NCBI RefSeq assembly: GCF_014644295.1
Contig: NZ_BMKK01000015.1
Span: 60,966 to 124,965, forward strand
Direction: 5' to 3'
Length of the DNA stretch: 64,000 nucleotides
Origin: Emticicia aquatilis
GTDB taxonomy: Bacteria > Bacteroidota > Bacteroidia > Cytophagales > Spirosomataceae
The number at the start of each line of letters is the position of its first letter. Position 1 is the first letter of the stretch. The position numbers and the translations under genes were made by a program. Below are positions 16,809 through 26,732 of the stretch, piece by piece. Under the pieces are notes generated by a model that saw nothing but the letters and a program-made list of their open reading frames with translations, searched no databases and was not told where the DNA came from.

Positions 16809-18158
16809 ATGAATCGTTTTTTACGCATTTCTATATTTGCTTTCTTATTACTTTTTCATCGGAAAGTAGATGCCCAAAATCATCTTGAAAAATATATTAC
16901 TCAAGGTTTGGCAAGCAATGAGAGCATCAAAAAGCAACAGTTTATTCTCGAAAAAAATCTCTATGCACTTCAAGAAGCAAAAGCCTTGTTTCTGCCAGCT
17001 GTAAATCTTAACACAACTTACACATTGGCAGGAGGTGGCCGAACCGTTGATTTTCCCGTTGGCGATTTGCTCAATCCCGTTTATGGAACACTCAATAAAA
17101 TGACAGGAACAAACGATTTTCCAAGCCTTCAAAACCAATCAATTTTATTAAACCCCAATAACTTTTATGACCTCAAGGTTCGCACAACTTATCCTATCAT
17201 CAATGCTGAAATTGCTCTCAACAAAAAGCTCAAAAGTCAGCAGTACGATTTGCAGAAAATTGAAATTGATGTTTTCAAGCGTGAACTCGTGAAGGATATA
17301 AAAGTGGCTTATTATCAATATTTACAAGCGACCGAAGCCATTAAAATTTACGAAAATGCTCTCGTGTTGGTCAACGAAAACGAAAGGGTAAACAATTCCT
17401 TGTTCAATAATCAGAAAGTAAATCGGACGGCTTTATCGAGAAGCAATAATGAGGTTCTGAAAATGACTTCTCAGATAAAAAATGCGAAGCAAAAGCAAAA
17501 TAATGCCAAGGCATACCTCAATTTCCTGCTGAATCGTCCACTCGATACTGAAGTTTTGGTAGATAAAATTGAAGCTATCCCGATACAAAATCTAAATGTT
17601 GAGGCTTCATTGACTAACCGTGAAGAATTACAAAAACTCAATACTGCCAAAGCTATCTATGAAAGCCTGCTGAGTCTGGCAAAAAGTGCCAAAATGCCCA
17701 AACTTAATTCATTCCTTGACTTGGGTTCGCAGGGTTTTAATTTCAAGGTAAACAACAAAACACCGTACTATTTCTTAGGACTCTCGCTCGAATGGAACAT
17801 TTTTTCGGGCGATAAAAACAAGGCAAAAGTAAGTCAGGCACTTGCCGACGGCAAAGCACTCGAAGCACAGACAAATTATGTAGAACAACAACTGGCATTG
17901 CAGGTAAAATTGGCTATAAATGCTTTTTCGATGGCAATAACTAATTATCAAACGGCACTTTCTCAGGCAAAAACTTCGGAAGATAATTATCGTGATATGC
18001 TACGGCTTTATAAAGAAGGAACAGTACTTCTGATTGAACTCTTGGACGCTCAAAACCAGCTGATTTCGGCACAATTACAGACCAACATTTCATTGTTTGA
18101 TACTTGGATAAAACAAACCGAAATCGAACGAGCTAATGCAAGTTTTACCATTAAATAA
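16809..18158 (+). CDS. TolC family outer-membrane efflux protein
   Basis: The ATG at 16809 gives MNRFLRISIFAFLLLFHRKVDAQ, a signal peptide. The upstream ATG at 16767 would overlap the operator. The 449-residue product has the two-fold repeated long helices of outer-membrane efflux proteins (ELVKDIKVAYYQYLQATEAIKIYENALVLVNEN and AINAFSMAITNYQTALSQAKTSEDNYRDMLRLYKEGTVLLIELLDAQNQLISAQLQ). It forms the outer-membrane channel of the RND pump encoded by the next two genes, which follow with gaps of 9 and 5 bp. Confidence 0.92.
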   Translation: MNRFLRISIFAFLLLFHRKVDAQNHLEKYITQGLASNESIKKQQFILEKNLYALQEAKALFLPAVNLNTTYTLAGGGRTVDFPVGDLLNPVYGTLNKMTGTNDFPSLQNQSILLNPNNFYDLKVRTTYPIINAEIALNKKLKSQQYDLQKIEIDVFKRELVKDIKVAYYQYLQATEAIKIYENALVLVNENERVNNSLFNNQKVNRTALSRSNNEVLKMTSQIKNAKQKQNNAKAYLNFLLNRPLDTEVLVDKIEAIPIQNLNVEASLTNREELQKLNTAKAIYESLLSLAKSAKMPKLNSFLDLGSQGFNFKVNNKTPYYFLGLSLEWNIFSGDKNKAKVSQALADGKALEAQTNYVEQQLALQVKLAINAFSMAITNYQTALSQAKTSEDNYRDMLRLYKEGTVLLIELLDAQNQLISAQLQTNISLFDTWIKQTEIERANASFTIK

Positions 18159-18167
18159 TACATAAAA

Positions 18168-19211
18168 ATGAAAAATATAGCATCAATAATCATACTAACG
18201 GTGGTTTTTTCTTGTGGAAAGAAAAACGAAAAGACAGCTGCAAATCTACTTACCGAAGAAACAATTGCGGTGAAAACTGCCAATATCTCCGCAATAAATG
18301 CACTTTCGCAAGTAACCGCAACGGGGCTTCTTTCAACGGTAAATGAAGCAAAATATGCTTTCAAAATTGGCGGAATTGTAGAGAAAATTTATGTCAACGA
18401 AAGCCAGTTTTTCAGAAAAGGGCAGTTGTTGGCAACGCTCAAAATTACCGAAATCGAAAGCCAACTTTCGCAAGCCAATCTGGGTTATGAAAAAGCTAAA
18501 CGAGATTACACAAGAGCCACCATTTTGTATAAAGATAGCGTAGCAACTTTGGAGCAATTGCAAAATGCCAAAACAGGCTTAGATATTGCCGAAAAAACCA
18601 TTGAGGGCATCAATTTCAATAAAAAATACACCAGTATTTATGCCAATGCCGATGGTTTTGTAACTAAAAAGATTGTCAGCGAAGGTGAAGTAATTGGCGG
18701 TGGAATGCCAGTTTTGGCCATTAACGAAACAAGTGGCGATGCAGGTTGGGTACTCAAATTGGGCGTAACAGACAAAGAATGGGCGGCCATTCAAGTTGGG
18801 AATAAGTGTAGTGTAGTGTTAGATGCTTTTCCTAATAAAGTTTTTCGTGGTTTTGTGTTCCGAAAATCGCAAGCTGCCGAACAAAATAGTGGCACGTTTC
18901 AAGTCGAAGTAAAACCGATGCTTGGAAACCTAAAACCCGCCCTCGGAATGTTTGGAAAAGCCACCATTGACATTGGCAAAAGTACCAAATTACTCTCAAT
19001 TCCTTACGAAGCAGTAATCGAGGCTGACGGGAATAATGCCTTCGTTTTTACACCAGTTTCGAGCAAAAAAGTTAAAAAAGTGCCAATTATTATCGAAAGT
19101 TTCAATAATCAAGCAGTTATCGTGAAAAGCGGATTAGAAAATATTTCTGAGATTATAGTTTCAAACAGTGCCTTTCTCAACGAAAAATCAACCATCAACA
19201 TTATTAAATAA
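18168..19211 (+). CDS. RND efflux periplasmic adaptor (MFP) lipoprotein
   Basis: The 347-residue product starts with a lipoprotein-type signal (MKNIASIIILTVVFSCGKK, Cys at residue 16). It then shows the adaptor order: a split lipoyl half (FKIGGIVEKIYVNESQFFRKGQLLATL), a helical hairpin (QLSQANLGYEKAKRDYTRATILYKDSVATLEQLQ), the second lipoyl half (IYANADGFVTKKIVSEGEVIGGGMPVLAI) and beta-barrel/MP domains. It bridges the RND pump and the TolC channel. It sits in the middle of the three-gene pump operon. Confidence 0.93.
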   Translation: MKNIASIIILTVVFSCGKKNEKTAANLLTEETIAVKTANISAINALSQVTATGLLSTVNEAKYAFKIGGIVEKIYVNESQFFRKGQLLATLKITEIESQLSQANLGYEKAKRDYTRATILYKDSVATLEQLQNAKTGLDIAEKTIEGINFNKKYTSIYANADGFVTKKIVSEGEVIGGGMPVLAINETSGDAGWVLKLGVTDKEWAAIQVGNKCSVVLDAFPNKVFRGFVFRKSQAAEQNSGTFQVEVKPMLGNLKPALGMFGKATIDIGKSTKLLSIPYEAVIEADGNNAFVFTPVSSKKVKKVPIIIESFNNQAVIVKSGLENISEIIVSNSAFLNEKSTINIIK

Positions 19212-19216
19212 AAGCA

Positions 19217-22200
19217 ATGAACTTGACAAATTTTTCTGTAAAAAATTATCAGTTTACATTGGTAATGTTTCTGATGATTGCAGTTGTTGGCGTGGTTACG
19301 TTGCTCACAATGCCCCGTGCCGAAGACCCCCAAATCAACCCACCTACGTATCCAATTATTGTGATTTACCCAGGGACAAGTCCAAAAGATTTGGAAGAGT
19401 TGGTCGTAAAACCGATTGAAAACGAAATCTATGAATTAGAAAACATTGATAAAATCACGACCGAAATCCAAGATGGTTTTTGTGTGATAAAAGCAGAGTT
19501 TAAATATGGCTTAAATGTAGATAACAAATACCAAGAAGTTGTGCGAGAAGTAAACGCCCTTCGTAGTGAACTGCCATCGGATATTTACAGCATCGAAGTC
19601 AATAAAGTGGACCCTTCTGATGTAAATATTGTGCAAATAGCTTTGGTTTCTGAAAATGCTTCTTTCAAAACTTTAAAATATCACGCAGAAAATCTGAAAG
19701 ACCAACTCGAAAAAGTATCTTCCTTGAAAAAAGTAAAAGTGGCGGGTGTTCCCGAAGAAGTTGTGAGAATTGATGTGCGAATTGATAAACTGGCCGAGTT
19801 GAAAATACCGTTAAACCTCGTTATCGGAAGTTTACAAAGCGAGGCTATCAATATTCCAGGGGGGAGTGTTACTGCTGGTACGAAAACTTTCAACGTAAAA
19901 ACCAGTGGGAAATTTAAAAACATTGAAGACATTGCCAATACGGTTATTTTCAACGGAAATGGTAAGATTATTTTCTTGAAAGATATTGCCACAATTGGCT
20001 TCAAAAACGAAGAAGAAAAACACATTACTCGTATCAATGGCCACCGATGTGTATTGGTTTCTGCGGCACAAAAAGTAGGAGCCAATATTAGTACTACGCA
20101 GAACAATTATTTGCCAATTGTGGCAGAATACGAGAAAAATTTGCCCGAAAACATAAAATTAATCAAAAATTTCGACCAAGCCGATAACGTGGCTCAACGC
20201 CTTTCGGGTTTAGAAATTGATTTTCTGATTGCTATTTTGCTGGTTCTTGTCACGCTTCTGCCGCTCGGTTTTCGGGCTTCAATAATCGTGATGATTGCCA
20301 TTCCGCTCTCGGTTGCCTTGGGTTTGGTCGGGCTAAACGCTTTCGGTTTTTCGCTCAATCAGCTTAGTATTGTTGGTTTGGTGGTGGCTTTGGGTTTGTT
20401 GGTAGATGATAGTATTGTGGTCGTTGAAAATATCGAACGATGGCTACGAGATGGATATAGCCCCAAAGAAGCAGCCATAAAAGCTACTAAACAAATAAGT
20501 TTGGCCGTAATTGGTTGTACGGCAACATTGGCTATTTCATTCCTGCCGATGATTTTCTTGCCTGGTGGGCCAGGTGAATTTATTCGTGGTTTGCCGATGG
20601 CAGTTATTACGAGTGTGTTGGCCTCGTTGGTGGTTTCGCTGACGGTTGTGCCGTTTTTGGCGAGCCGTTTACTGAAAAACCATGCCAACGCCGAAGGGAA
20701 TATTTTTTTAAGATTACTCAAAAAAGGCATTAGCAGTAGTTATTCAAAACTCATGACTTTTGCTCTAAAACGCCCAATCATTACGCTTTTAGTTGCTTTT
20801 GGCTTATTCGGAGCGTCGGCAACGCTTTTTCCTGTCATTGGTTTTAAACTTTTTCCAACATCCGAAAAACCTATTTTTCTAATCAATATTCGATTGCCGC
20901 TGCAAACCAGTTTGCAAGAAAACAATCGAATTACGAAGATGGTAGAAGATAGTTTGAAGCAAAATAAAGCGATTGTTTATTTCACGAGTAATATCGGAAA
21001 GGGAAATCCGCCTATCTATTACAACGTACCGCAACAACAAGAGAAAAATGATTTTTCGCAGGTGTTTGTGCAACTGGACAGCCACGCCAAACCAACCGAG
21101 AAAAAAATACTGATTAATGAGTTACGTCAACAATTCGCCAGCTTTCCTTATGCCAAAGTTGAAGTCAATGATTTTGAACAAGGCCCACCCATAGAAGCAC
21201 CGATTTCGATTAGAGTTTTTGGTGATAATCTGGATACGCTACGGAAATTATCTTACGAAGTTGAGCAAATTGTGAAGGCGAATGCGGGAACAATCTATGT
21301 AAATAATGACCTAAATGTACTAAAAACCGACATAAAAGTAAATATCAACCGTGAAAAAGCCCGCACATTGGGCGTGTTGACAGCCGATATTGATAAAACC
21401 GTAAGGCTGGTGGTGGCAGGCTTGCAACTCGGAAATTATTCTAACGATGATGGCGATGATTTTAAGGTAATTATTGATGCCCCCAGAGAAAAATTTGCCA
21501 CACTTGATGTATTCAATAACCTGTTTGTCAATAATGCCGTTGGAGTACCGATTCCGCTCAACCAAATTGCCGAGGTGAGTTTCGAGACATCTTCTACAAC
21601 CGTCAATCATTTTAATAAAAATCGTTTTATCAAGATTACGTCATCGACCAAAAAGAATGTTTTGGCCAACACAGTTTTGAAAGAAATTGTACCGAAACTT
21701 GATAAAATCAAAATGCCAAAAGGATATTTTTACAAACTTTCGGGAGAAGCCGAAAGCGAAGGTGATGCTTTTGGTGGTGGTTTCATTACGGTCATTTTGC
21801 TCACGGTGTTTTTATTTATTGCCGTACTGATTTTACAGTTCAAAAACTTCAAAGGTACGCTCATCGTGCTTTCGGTGATTCCGCTGGGCGTGGTTGGGGG
21901 CGTAACGATGCTTTGGCTTACGGGCAATCCGATGTCGTTTATTGCTATCATTGGTTTTATCGGATTGGCTGGTATTGAAGTAAAAAACTCTATTTTGTTA
22001 GTAGATTTCACTAACCAACTCCGAGCCGAAGGCATGGAACTCAACAAAGCCATTGAGCAAGCGGGCGAAATTAGATTCTTACCAGTCGTACTCACTTCGC
22101 TAACCGCAATCGGTGGCTTAATTCCGCTGGCACTCAACCCCAATCCCCAAATTTCGCCTTTGGCTTTGGTTCTTATCGGCGGACTTTTGAGCTCGACCAT

Positions 22201-22270
22201 TCTTTCCCGAATCGTTACCCCAGTTATGTATAAAATTATTCCTCCTAAAATTGAAAAAGATGAAGACTAA
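19217..22270 (+). CDS. RND family efflux transporter permease (HAE1-like)
   Basis: The 1017-residue product is the normal RND pump length. An N-terminal membrane helix is followed by porter domains, then the TM2-7 block containing GLVVALGLLVDDSIVVVENIERWL with the two Asp residues used for proton relay in TM4. A second periplasmic half and a C-terminal TM block (FIAIIGFIGLAGIEVKNSILLVDFTNQLR) complete the protein. It exports drugs or small molecules from the periplasm or inner membrane, driven by protons. The substrate is not inferable. The 3' end overlaps the next gene by 11 bp. Confidence 0.95.
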   Translation: MNLTNFSVKNYQFTLVMFLMIAVVGVVTLLTMPRAEDPQINPPTYPIIVIYPGTSPKDLEELVVKPIENEIYELENIDKITTEIQDGFCVIKAEFKYGLNVDNKYQEVVREVNALRSELPSDIYSIEVNKVDPSDVNIVQIALVSENASFKTLKYHAENLKDQLEKVSSLKKVKVAGVPEEVVRIDVRIDKLAELKIPLNLVIGSLQSEAINIPGGSVTAGTKTFNVKTSGKFKNIEDIANTVIFNGNGKIIFLKDIATIGFKNEEEKHITRINGHRCVLVSAAQKVGANISTTQNNYLPIVAEYEKNLPENIKLIKNFDQADNVAQRLSGLEIDFLIAILLVLVTLLPLGFRASIIVMIAIPLSVALGLVGLNAFGFSLNQLSIVGLVVALGLLVDDSIVVVENIERWLRDGYSPKEAAIKATKQISLAVIGCTATLAISFLPMIFLPGGPGEFIRGLPMAVITSVLASLVVSLTVVPFLASRLLKNHANAEGNIFLRLLKKGISSSYSKLMTFALKRPIITLLVAFGLFGASATLFPVIGFKLFPTSEKPIFLINIRLPLQTSLQENNRITKMVEDSLKQNKAIVYFTSNIGKGNPPIYYNVPQQQEKNDFSQVFVQLDSHAKPTEKKILINELRQQFASFPYAKVEVNDFEQGPPIEAPISIRVFGDNLDTLRKLSYEVEQIVKANAGTIYVNNDLNVLKTDIKVNINREKARTLGVLTADIDKTVRLVVAGLQLGNYSNDDGDDFKVIIDAPREKFATLDVFNNLFVNNAVGVPIPLNQIAEVSFETSSTTVNHFNKNRFIKITSSTKKNVLANTVLKEIVPKLDKIKMPKGYFYKLSGEAESEGDAFGGGFITVILLTVFLFIAVLILQFKNFKGTLIVLSVIPLGVVGGVTMLWLTGNPMSFIAIIGFIGLAGIEVKNSILLVDFTNQLRAEGMELNKAIEQAGEIRFLPVVLTSLTAIGGLIPLALNPNPQISPLALVLIGGLLSSTILSRIVTPVMYKIIPPKIEKDED

Positions 22271-22700
22271 ACAAACAATTATGATGCTTTCGTTGATGTT
22301 TATCGGCACTCTGACTGCATTTTCACAGACAAAGGCTGATGCTATTTTAGGCGAATGGCTTTCAGCCAAAAAGGATTCAAGATTTCTGATTTACAAGCAA
22401 GGCAACAAGTATTTCGGGAAAGTAGTTTGGGGAACGGAAGTCGATAAAGGCATTGTGGCGAAAGACACCAAAAATCCCGACCCAAAACTTCGTAACCGAG
22501 ATTTGTTGGGGCTGGTGCTGCTCAAAGATTTTGAATTTGATATGGATGATACTTGGGAAAATGGCACCATCTATGACCCACGAGAAGGCAAAACTTATTC
22601 GTGCAAAATGACACTAAAAAATGCCAATCAGCTTGATGTGAGGGGCTTTATGGGTATTTCGCTCTTTGGAAGAAGTGAAATTTGGACAAGATATAAATAA
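22260..22700 (+). CDS. DUF2147 domain exported protein
   Basis: The ATG at 22260 lies inside the end of the RND gene and yields a signal peptide (MKTKQTIMMLSLMFIGTLTAFSQ). The mature part reads ILGEWLSAKKDSRFLIYKQGNKYFGKVVWG...LLGLVLLKDFEFDMDDTWENGTIYDPREGKTYSCKMTL...LDVRGFMGISLFGRSEIWTRYK, which is the DUF2147 beta-barrel pattern. The molecular function is unknown. The overlap with the pump gene implies translational coupling and the same TetR control. Confidence 0.88.
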   Translation: MKTKQTIMMLSLMFIGTLTAFSQTKADAILGEWLSAKKDSRFLIYKQGNKYFGKVVWGTEVDKGIVAKDTKNPDPKLRNRDLLGLVLLKDFEFDMDDTWENGTIYDPREGKTYSCKMTLKNANQLDVRGFMGISLFGRSEIWTRYK

Positions 22701-22716
22701 ACAAAAACATAAAAAA

Positions 22717-23496
22717 ATGAATCAAACCGTATTGATAACTGGTGCTTCAACGGGCATTGGGCTTGAAATGGCGAAGCAATTAGCCGCCAAAAAATTTAAT
22801 CTTATATTGGTTGCTCGAAGTGCTGAGAAACTCCAAGAGATACAAAAGCACCTTCAAGACCAAGAAGGTGTAACTGTGAAAATCTTCGCCAAAGATTTAT
22901 CAAATTCTGCCAATGCGATTTCACTTTATAATGATGTGAAGCGAGAAAATAGTAAGGTCGATATGCTCATCAATAATGCTGGTGTAGGTCTTTATGGCAA
23001 TTTTACCGAAACCTCATTAGATGCCGAACTTGATATGATTGAGTTGAATATCTCTTCGTTGGTGGCTTTGACCAAGCTTTTTGCCCAAGATATGCTCATT
23101 CTTAAGTCGGGTAAAATTATGAATGTGGCATCGTTGCTGGCCTTCTTACCGTTTCCATATTACTCAGTTTATTCAGCAACGAAAGCATTTGTTTTGGCAT
23201 TTTCTGAAACACTGGCGGCCGAATTAGAAGGAACGGGTGTAACAGTTACAACACTTTGCCCTGGACCAATTGACACACCTTTCAACACCGATTCGATGCT
23301 TACAACAAATGCTTACAAAGCCAATAAACCCATGCCAGCGAGCGTGGTAGCAGAATCAGGAGTTGACCTTTTATTAGATGGAAAAGGTAAAAAATTAGTG
23401 GGTTTCAACAATTGGTTTATCTCTAACCTACCACGTTTTACACCCGATTTTATTATGATGAAAATCAAGAAAAATTTAGCAAGTCAAAGAAAATAA
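22717..23496 (+). CDS. Short-chain dehydrogenase/reductase
   Basis: The start at 22717 (MNQTVLITGASTGIG, 259 residues) puts the Rossmann GASTGIG motif at residues 8-14. The NNAGVG motif lies near residue 88, and the catalytic Ser-Tyr-Lys triad is seen as NVASLLAFLPFPYYSVYSATKAF (YxxxK). It resembles DltE/YqjQ-type SDRs with broad specificity. NADP(H) use is suggested by the following basic residue pattern (VARSAEKL). The gene follows DUF2147 by 16 bp in what looks like a long polycistron. Confidence 0.9.
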   Translation: MNQTVLITGASTGIGLEMAKQLAAKKFNLILVARSAEKLQEIQKHLQDQEGVTVKIFAKDLSNSANAISLYNDVKRENSKVDMLINNAGVGLYGNFTETSLDAELDMIELNISSLVALTKLFAQDMLILKSGKIMNVASLLAFLPFPYYSVYSATKAFVLAFSETLAAELEGTGVTVTTLCPGPIDTPFNTDSMLTTNAYKANKPMPASVVAESGVDLLLDGKGKKLVGFNNWFISNLPRFTPDFIMMKIKKNLASQRK

Positions 23497-23501
23497 ACGC
23501 C

Positions 23502-23894
23502 TTGACCACGAGCAATAAATATAGCTTAGATAATTTAGATAAGCGTTTTTTCTTTAATCAAGAGCTTATCGAACAATCTTTTTTGAACCAAAACTTAGAC
23601 ATTTCACTCACTCATGTTGATGATTTTGAGTTTACCGTAGAAGTGTTGAGTTACGGCGATTGTTTTGCTACAATTTTAGATAAAATCTACGCTATTGCTA
23701 TTGAAAGTTTTTGGTCAAAAAGGAAATTTAAAATTTGCCCGATACAAACGCAATCGGAAGTTCCTTTCTTTATGAATGAGCCAATTTTTGTAGATGTATT
23801 CCTTATACACTCGTGCAAGACAAAAGCAGTTTTAGAGGTTTTTGTGTATCAGAGTGAAACCGATATTTTTAATGAAACAGTCGAAATTATTTAA
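23502..23894 (+). CDS. Uncharacterised small protein (TTG start)
   Basis: The 130-residue frame opens with TTG at 23502, 5 bp after the SDR stop. No early ATG is available, and the frame stays open without interruption to 23894, with codon use like its neighbours. The product is soluble and acidic with no signal peptide and no recognised domain. Tight spacing on both sides (5 and 12 bp) supports it as a real member of the operon. Confidence 0.6.
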   Translation: MTTSNKYSLDNLDKRFFFNQELIEQSFLNQNLDISLTHVDDFEFTVEVLSYGDCFATILDKIYAIAIESFWSKRKFKICPIQTQSEVPFFMNEPIFVDVFLIHSCKTKAVLEVFVYQSETDIFNETVEII

Positions 23895-23906
23895 AACAAA
23901 CGTAAA

Positions 23907-24473
23907 ATGAAAAAGATTAATTGTTTGATAATCAGCATAATATTAGTATTTTTTTTGAATAAAACCTACGCACAACGCCAAGATTGGCGTAAGTATGTTA
24001 CTCAAGCAAAAATGAATTGGCCAACGTATTTTGAGCCATCCGAAAGCCCAATTTTTGTGCATAACGAAATCGAAATAAATGCTTCGCCCGAGAAAGTTTG
24101 GGCGATATTAATCAGCACAAAAGACTGGAAAAACTGGTATAACGGTGCGGGCGATGTGGAAACGATAAATGCCGAAAAATTGGAAGCAAAGACAAAGTTT
24201 AATTGGCGAAGCCTAAAAATGAATGTAGCTTCGGAAGTAAAACAATACGAACCTAACAAAAGGCTTGCTTATACCGTAAAAACCAAGGGCGTGGATACTT
24301 ACCATGTTTGGCTCATTGTTCCAATGGCAACTGGCTGTAAAATAATTACCCAAGAAACTCAACATGGATTTAAGTGTAAAATGGGGAAAATTTTCAAGCC
24401 CAAACAAATCGTAGAAGCTCACCAAAGAGGAGTGGAGGGTTTGAAGAAATTGGCAGAAAGCAATAAAATTTAA
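23907..24473 (+). CDS. SRPBCC (START-like) family protein, exported
   Basis: The product has 188 residues. It begins with a signal peptide (MKKINCLIISIILVFFLNKTYAQ) and continues with IEINASPEKVWAILISTKDWKNWYNGAGDVETINAEKLEAKTKFNWR, the classic N-terminal strand and helix of SRPBCC/polyketide-cyclase-like domains. The C-terminal long helix (PKQIVEAHQRGVEGLKKLAES) also fits. These folds bind hydrophobic ligands. The ligand here is unknown. Confidence 0.85.
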   Translation: MKKINCLIISIILVFFLNKTYAQRQDWRKYVTQAKMNWPTYFEPSESPIFVHNEIEINASPEKVWAILISTKDWKNWYNGAGDVETINAEKLEAKTKFNWRSLKMNVASEVKQYEPNKRLAYTVKTKGVDTYHVWLIVPMATGCKIITQETQHGFKCKMGKIFKPKQIVEAHQRGVEGLKKLAESNKI

Positions 24474-24480
24474 AATAACT

Positions 24481-25242
24481 ATGAAATATTTCCTCGAAAC
24501 TCTCAAATATCGCAACGAATCTCTCTTTTATTTTGGTTTACTATGTTTTGTTTTGGCCATTATATTTCTGATTTTAACACGTTTTACTACCACACAGGTA
24601 TATAATGTAAATGCGTGGTATAAACCATTCAAATTTGCCGCATCGACCACGCTCTACGCTTGGGCAATGGCTTGGTTTATCGGGTATTTACCAAACTTCA
24701 ATGCAAGAATTTTCAATTGGGTAATCATCATCACTTTGGGTTTTGAAATCATCTATATTGCTTGGCAAGCCAGCCGAGGAATGTTGTCACACTTTAATGT
24801 AAGCACCAGTTTTTATTCATTTATGTATTCAATGATGGCATTGGCTGCCACCATAGCCACACTTGCCACGGCATATATTGGTATCTTGTTTTTCAAAAAT
24901 GATTTTCCTAACTTGCCTTTACATTATGTATGGAGTATTCGACTGGGAATTTTCTTATTTGTGGTTTTTGCTTTTGAAGGTTTCGTGATGGGGAGCAGAA
25001 TGACACATACAATCGGTGGGCAGGATGGGGGCGAAGGAATTCCGATTTTGAATTGGAGTACCCAATACGGCGACCCACGCATTGCTCATTTTATCGGTAT
25101 GCACGCTTTGCAGGTTTTACCCATTCTATCTTATTATGTTTTTAGAAATATCACATTTACTGTAATTATTGCCATTTTATATGGGTTGGTCGCCGTTTTT
25201 TCACTCGTAAAGGCACTACAAGGGAAATTAATTATTGGCTAA
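24481..25242 (+). CDS. Multi-pass membrane protein, uncharacterised
   Basis: The 253-residue product has about six or seven hydrophobic helices (for example FYFGLLCFVLAIIFLILTRF, WVIIITLGFEIIYIAW, MALAATIATLATAYIGILFF, TVIIAILYGLVAVFSLVKAL). It contains short conserved-looking polar motifs such as WYKPFKFAAS, GGQDGGEGIPILNWST and GDPRIAHFIGMHALQVLP. The latter resembles uncharacterised Bacteroidota membrane proteins, but I cannot name a function. It is the last gene of the plus-strand run, 7 bp after the SRPBCC gene. Confidence 0.75.
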   Translation: MKYFLETLKYRNESLFYFGLLCFVLAIIFLILTRFTTTQVYNVNAWYKPFKFAASTTLYAWAMAWFIGYLPNFNARIFNWVIIITLGFEIIYIAWQASRGMLSHFNVSTSFYSFMYSMMALAATIATLATAYIGILFFKNDFPNLPLHYVWSIRLGIFLFVVFAFEGFVMGSRMTHTIGGQDGGEGIPILNWSTQYGDPRIAHFIGMHALQVLPILSYYVFRNITFTVIIAILYGLVAVFSLVKALQGKLIIG

Positions 25243-25637
25243 CATCTAATGCCGTGCAGTTGCATGGAATTAGCTTCCCATGTATAGCATGTATAGCTTG
25301 AGATAATACTTTACCAATTCTTGACGCAATTCGAGAGTGGACTTTTAAATTTTACTGTTTCTTCAATTAATCGCTTTTTCTATTTCACAGCAAAAACAAT
25401 GATATTTACTAATATTATGCCTATCAAATGATATACACCCAAATAATACGGTAATAAATATGGGCTGATAAAAGTAGGGCAGTTAGCGTTCTATTTCCCC
25501 ACCTTCGCCAATCTCTGTTCGTTAAATAGTACGATGCTCTAAATTGAGTTACCTCATTTTGAACACAAATAACTGCATTTTGGACACATCCAAAACATTT
25601 TAACTTCTGACCTTTGTGCTTCACAAATAAATAAAAA
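25243..25637. other. Intergenic region with an AraC-type site near its right end
   Basis: 395 bp between the membrane protein and the aldo/keto reductase. Apart from the phased direct repeat at 25555-25588, I see only AT-rich sequence and no credible gene. Confidence 0.55.
25555..25588. promoter_or_regulatory. Putative AraC operator upstream of the aldo/keto reductase
   Basis: The 13-mers at 25555-25567 and 25576-25588 (CATTTTGRACACA) match at 12 of 13 positions and are offset by exactly 21 bp. They lie about 50 bp before the reductase start. One of the two AraC proteins downstream is the likely binder. Confidence 0.6.
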
Positions 25638-26678
25638 ATGATGAAGTACAAAGTTTTAGGAAATACAGGGTTGAAAGTCTCTACGCTATGTTTAGGCACA
25701 ATGAATTATGGCGGAAAAGGTTTTTTTGGCTACATGGGCAACCTCGACCAAAAAGCGGTTGATGAACAAGTTAGAACAGTAACTGATGCGGGAGTAAATT
25801 TTATAGACACCGCCAACATTTATTCTGAAGGACTTTCAGAAGTTATGATTGGACAAGCCATCAAAAATCTTTCTATCAACCGTGACGACTTAGTTTTGGC
25901 TACCAAAGTTAGGGGCTCTATGGGCAAAGGACAAAATGATTTGGGGCTTTCAAAAAAGCACATTATCCAGCAAGTAGAAGGGAGTTTAAAAAGACTCAAT
26001 ACGCATTATATCGACTTGTACCAAATTCATACCGCCGACCCACTGACGCCCATCGAAGAAACCATCAGAACCTTAGACGATTTAGTACGAAGTGGCAAAA
26101 TCAGGTATTTTGGAGCAAGTAATATTTCGGCTTGGCAATTAATGAAAGGCTTGGCGTATTCGCAATACAACCATATGGATAGGTTTGCTTCTTTACAAGC
26201 CAATTATTCGTTGGATGTAAGAGATGCCGAACGAGAAATTGTGCCTTTGCTGCAAGACCAAAAAGTAGGAATGATGGTTTGGAGTCCTTTGAGCGGCGGT
26301 TTGCTAACAGGCAAATACAAACGAAACGGACAAAAAGAAGAAGGTCGATTAAATAGTTTTCCATTCCCGCCTTTTCATGAAGAACGAGCCTACGATGTTT
26401 TGGATGTGCTTACACCCATGGCGGCACAAAAACAGGTTTCAATCTCTCAGTTGGCATTGGCTTGGCTATTGCATCAGCCTGTGGTGAGTAGTATTATCAT
26501 TGGTGCAACCAAAATACATCAACTACAAGACAATTTAAAATCAGTCGATGTTATATTTACGGCTGACGAATTAAACCAATTGAACGAGGTGTCGAAATTA
26601 CCTGTTGAATATCCTGCCAATGTGTTGGAAATAATGACCATGGACAGAAGTGCAGGAGTTGATTTTCAGAATGCTTAA
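25638..26678 (+). CDS. Aldo/keto reductase
   Basis: The product has 346 residues. The N-terminal LGNTGLKVSTLCLGTMNYGG is the family signature. The catalytic tetrad is visible as Asp and Tyr in NFIDTANIYSEG, Lys in LVLATKVRG and His in YQIHTAD. The C-terminal cofactor-binding segment is SSIIIGATKIHQLQDNL. It reduces carbonyls with NADPH. The substrate is unknown. Starts at 25638 and 25641 (MM) are equally possible. It is preceded by a phased AraC-type repeat and followed by an AraC gene. Confidence 0.93.
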   Translation: MMKYKVLGNTGLKVSTLCLGTMNYGGKGFFGYMGNLDQKAVDEQVRTVTDAGVNFIDTANIYSEGLSEVMIGQAIKNLSINRDDLVLATKVRGSMGKGQNDLGLSKKHIIQQVEGSLKRLNTHYIDLYQIHTADPLTPIEETIRTLDDLVRSGKIRYFGASNISAWQLMKGLAYSQYNHMDRFASLQANYSLDVRDAEREIVPLLQDQKVGMMVWSPLSGGLLTGKYKRNGQKEEGRLNSFPFPPFHEERAYDVLDVLTPMAAQKQVSISQLALAWLLHQPVVSSIIIGATKIHQLQDNLKSVDVIFTADELNQLNEVSKLPVEYPANVLEIMTMDRSAGVDFQNA

Positions 26679-26732
26679 ATTCACCAACATTAAAGTAGGC
26701 AGGAAAACATAACTGCCTACTTCTTTTAGATT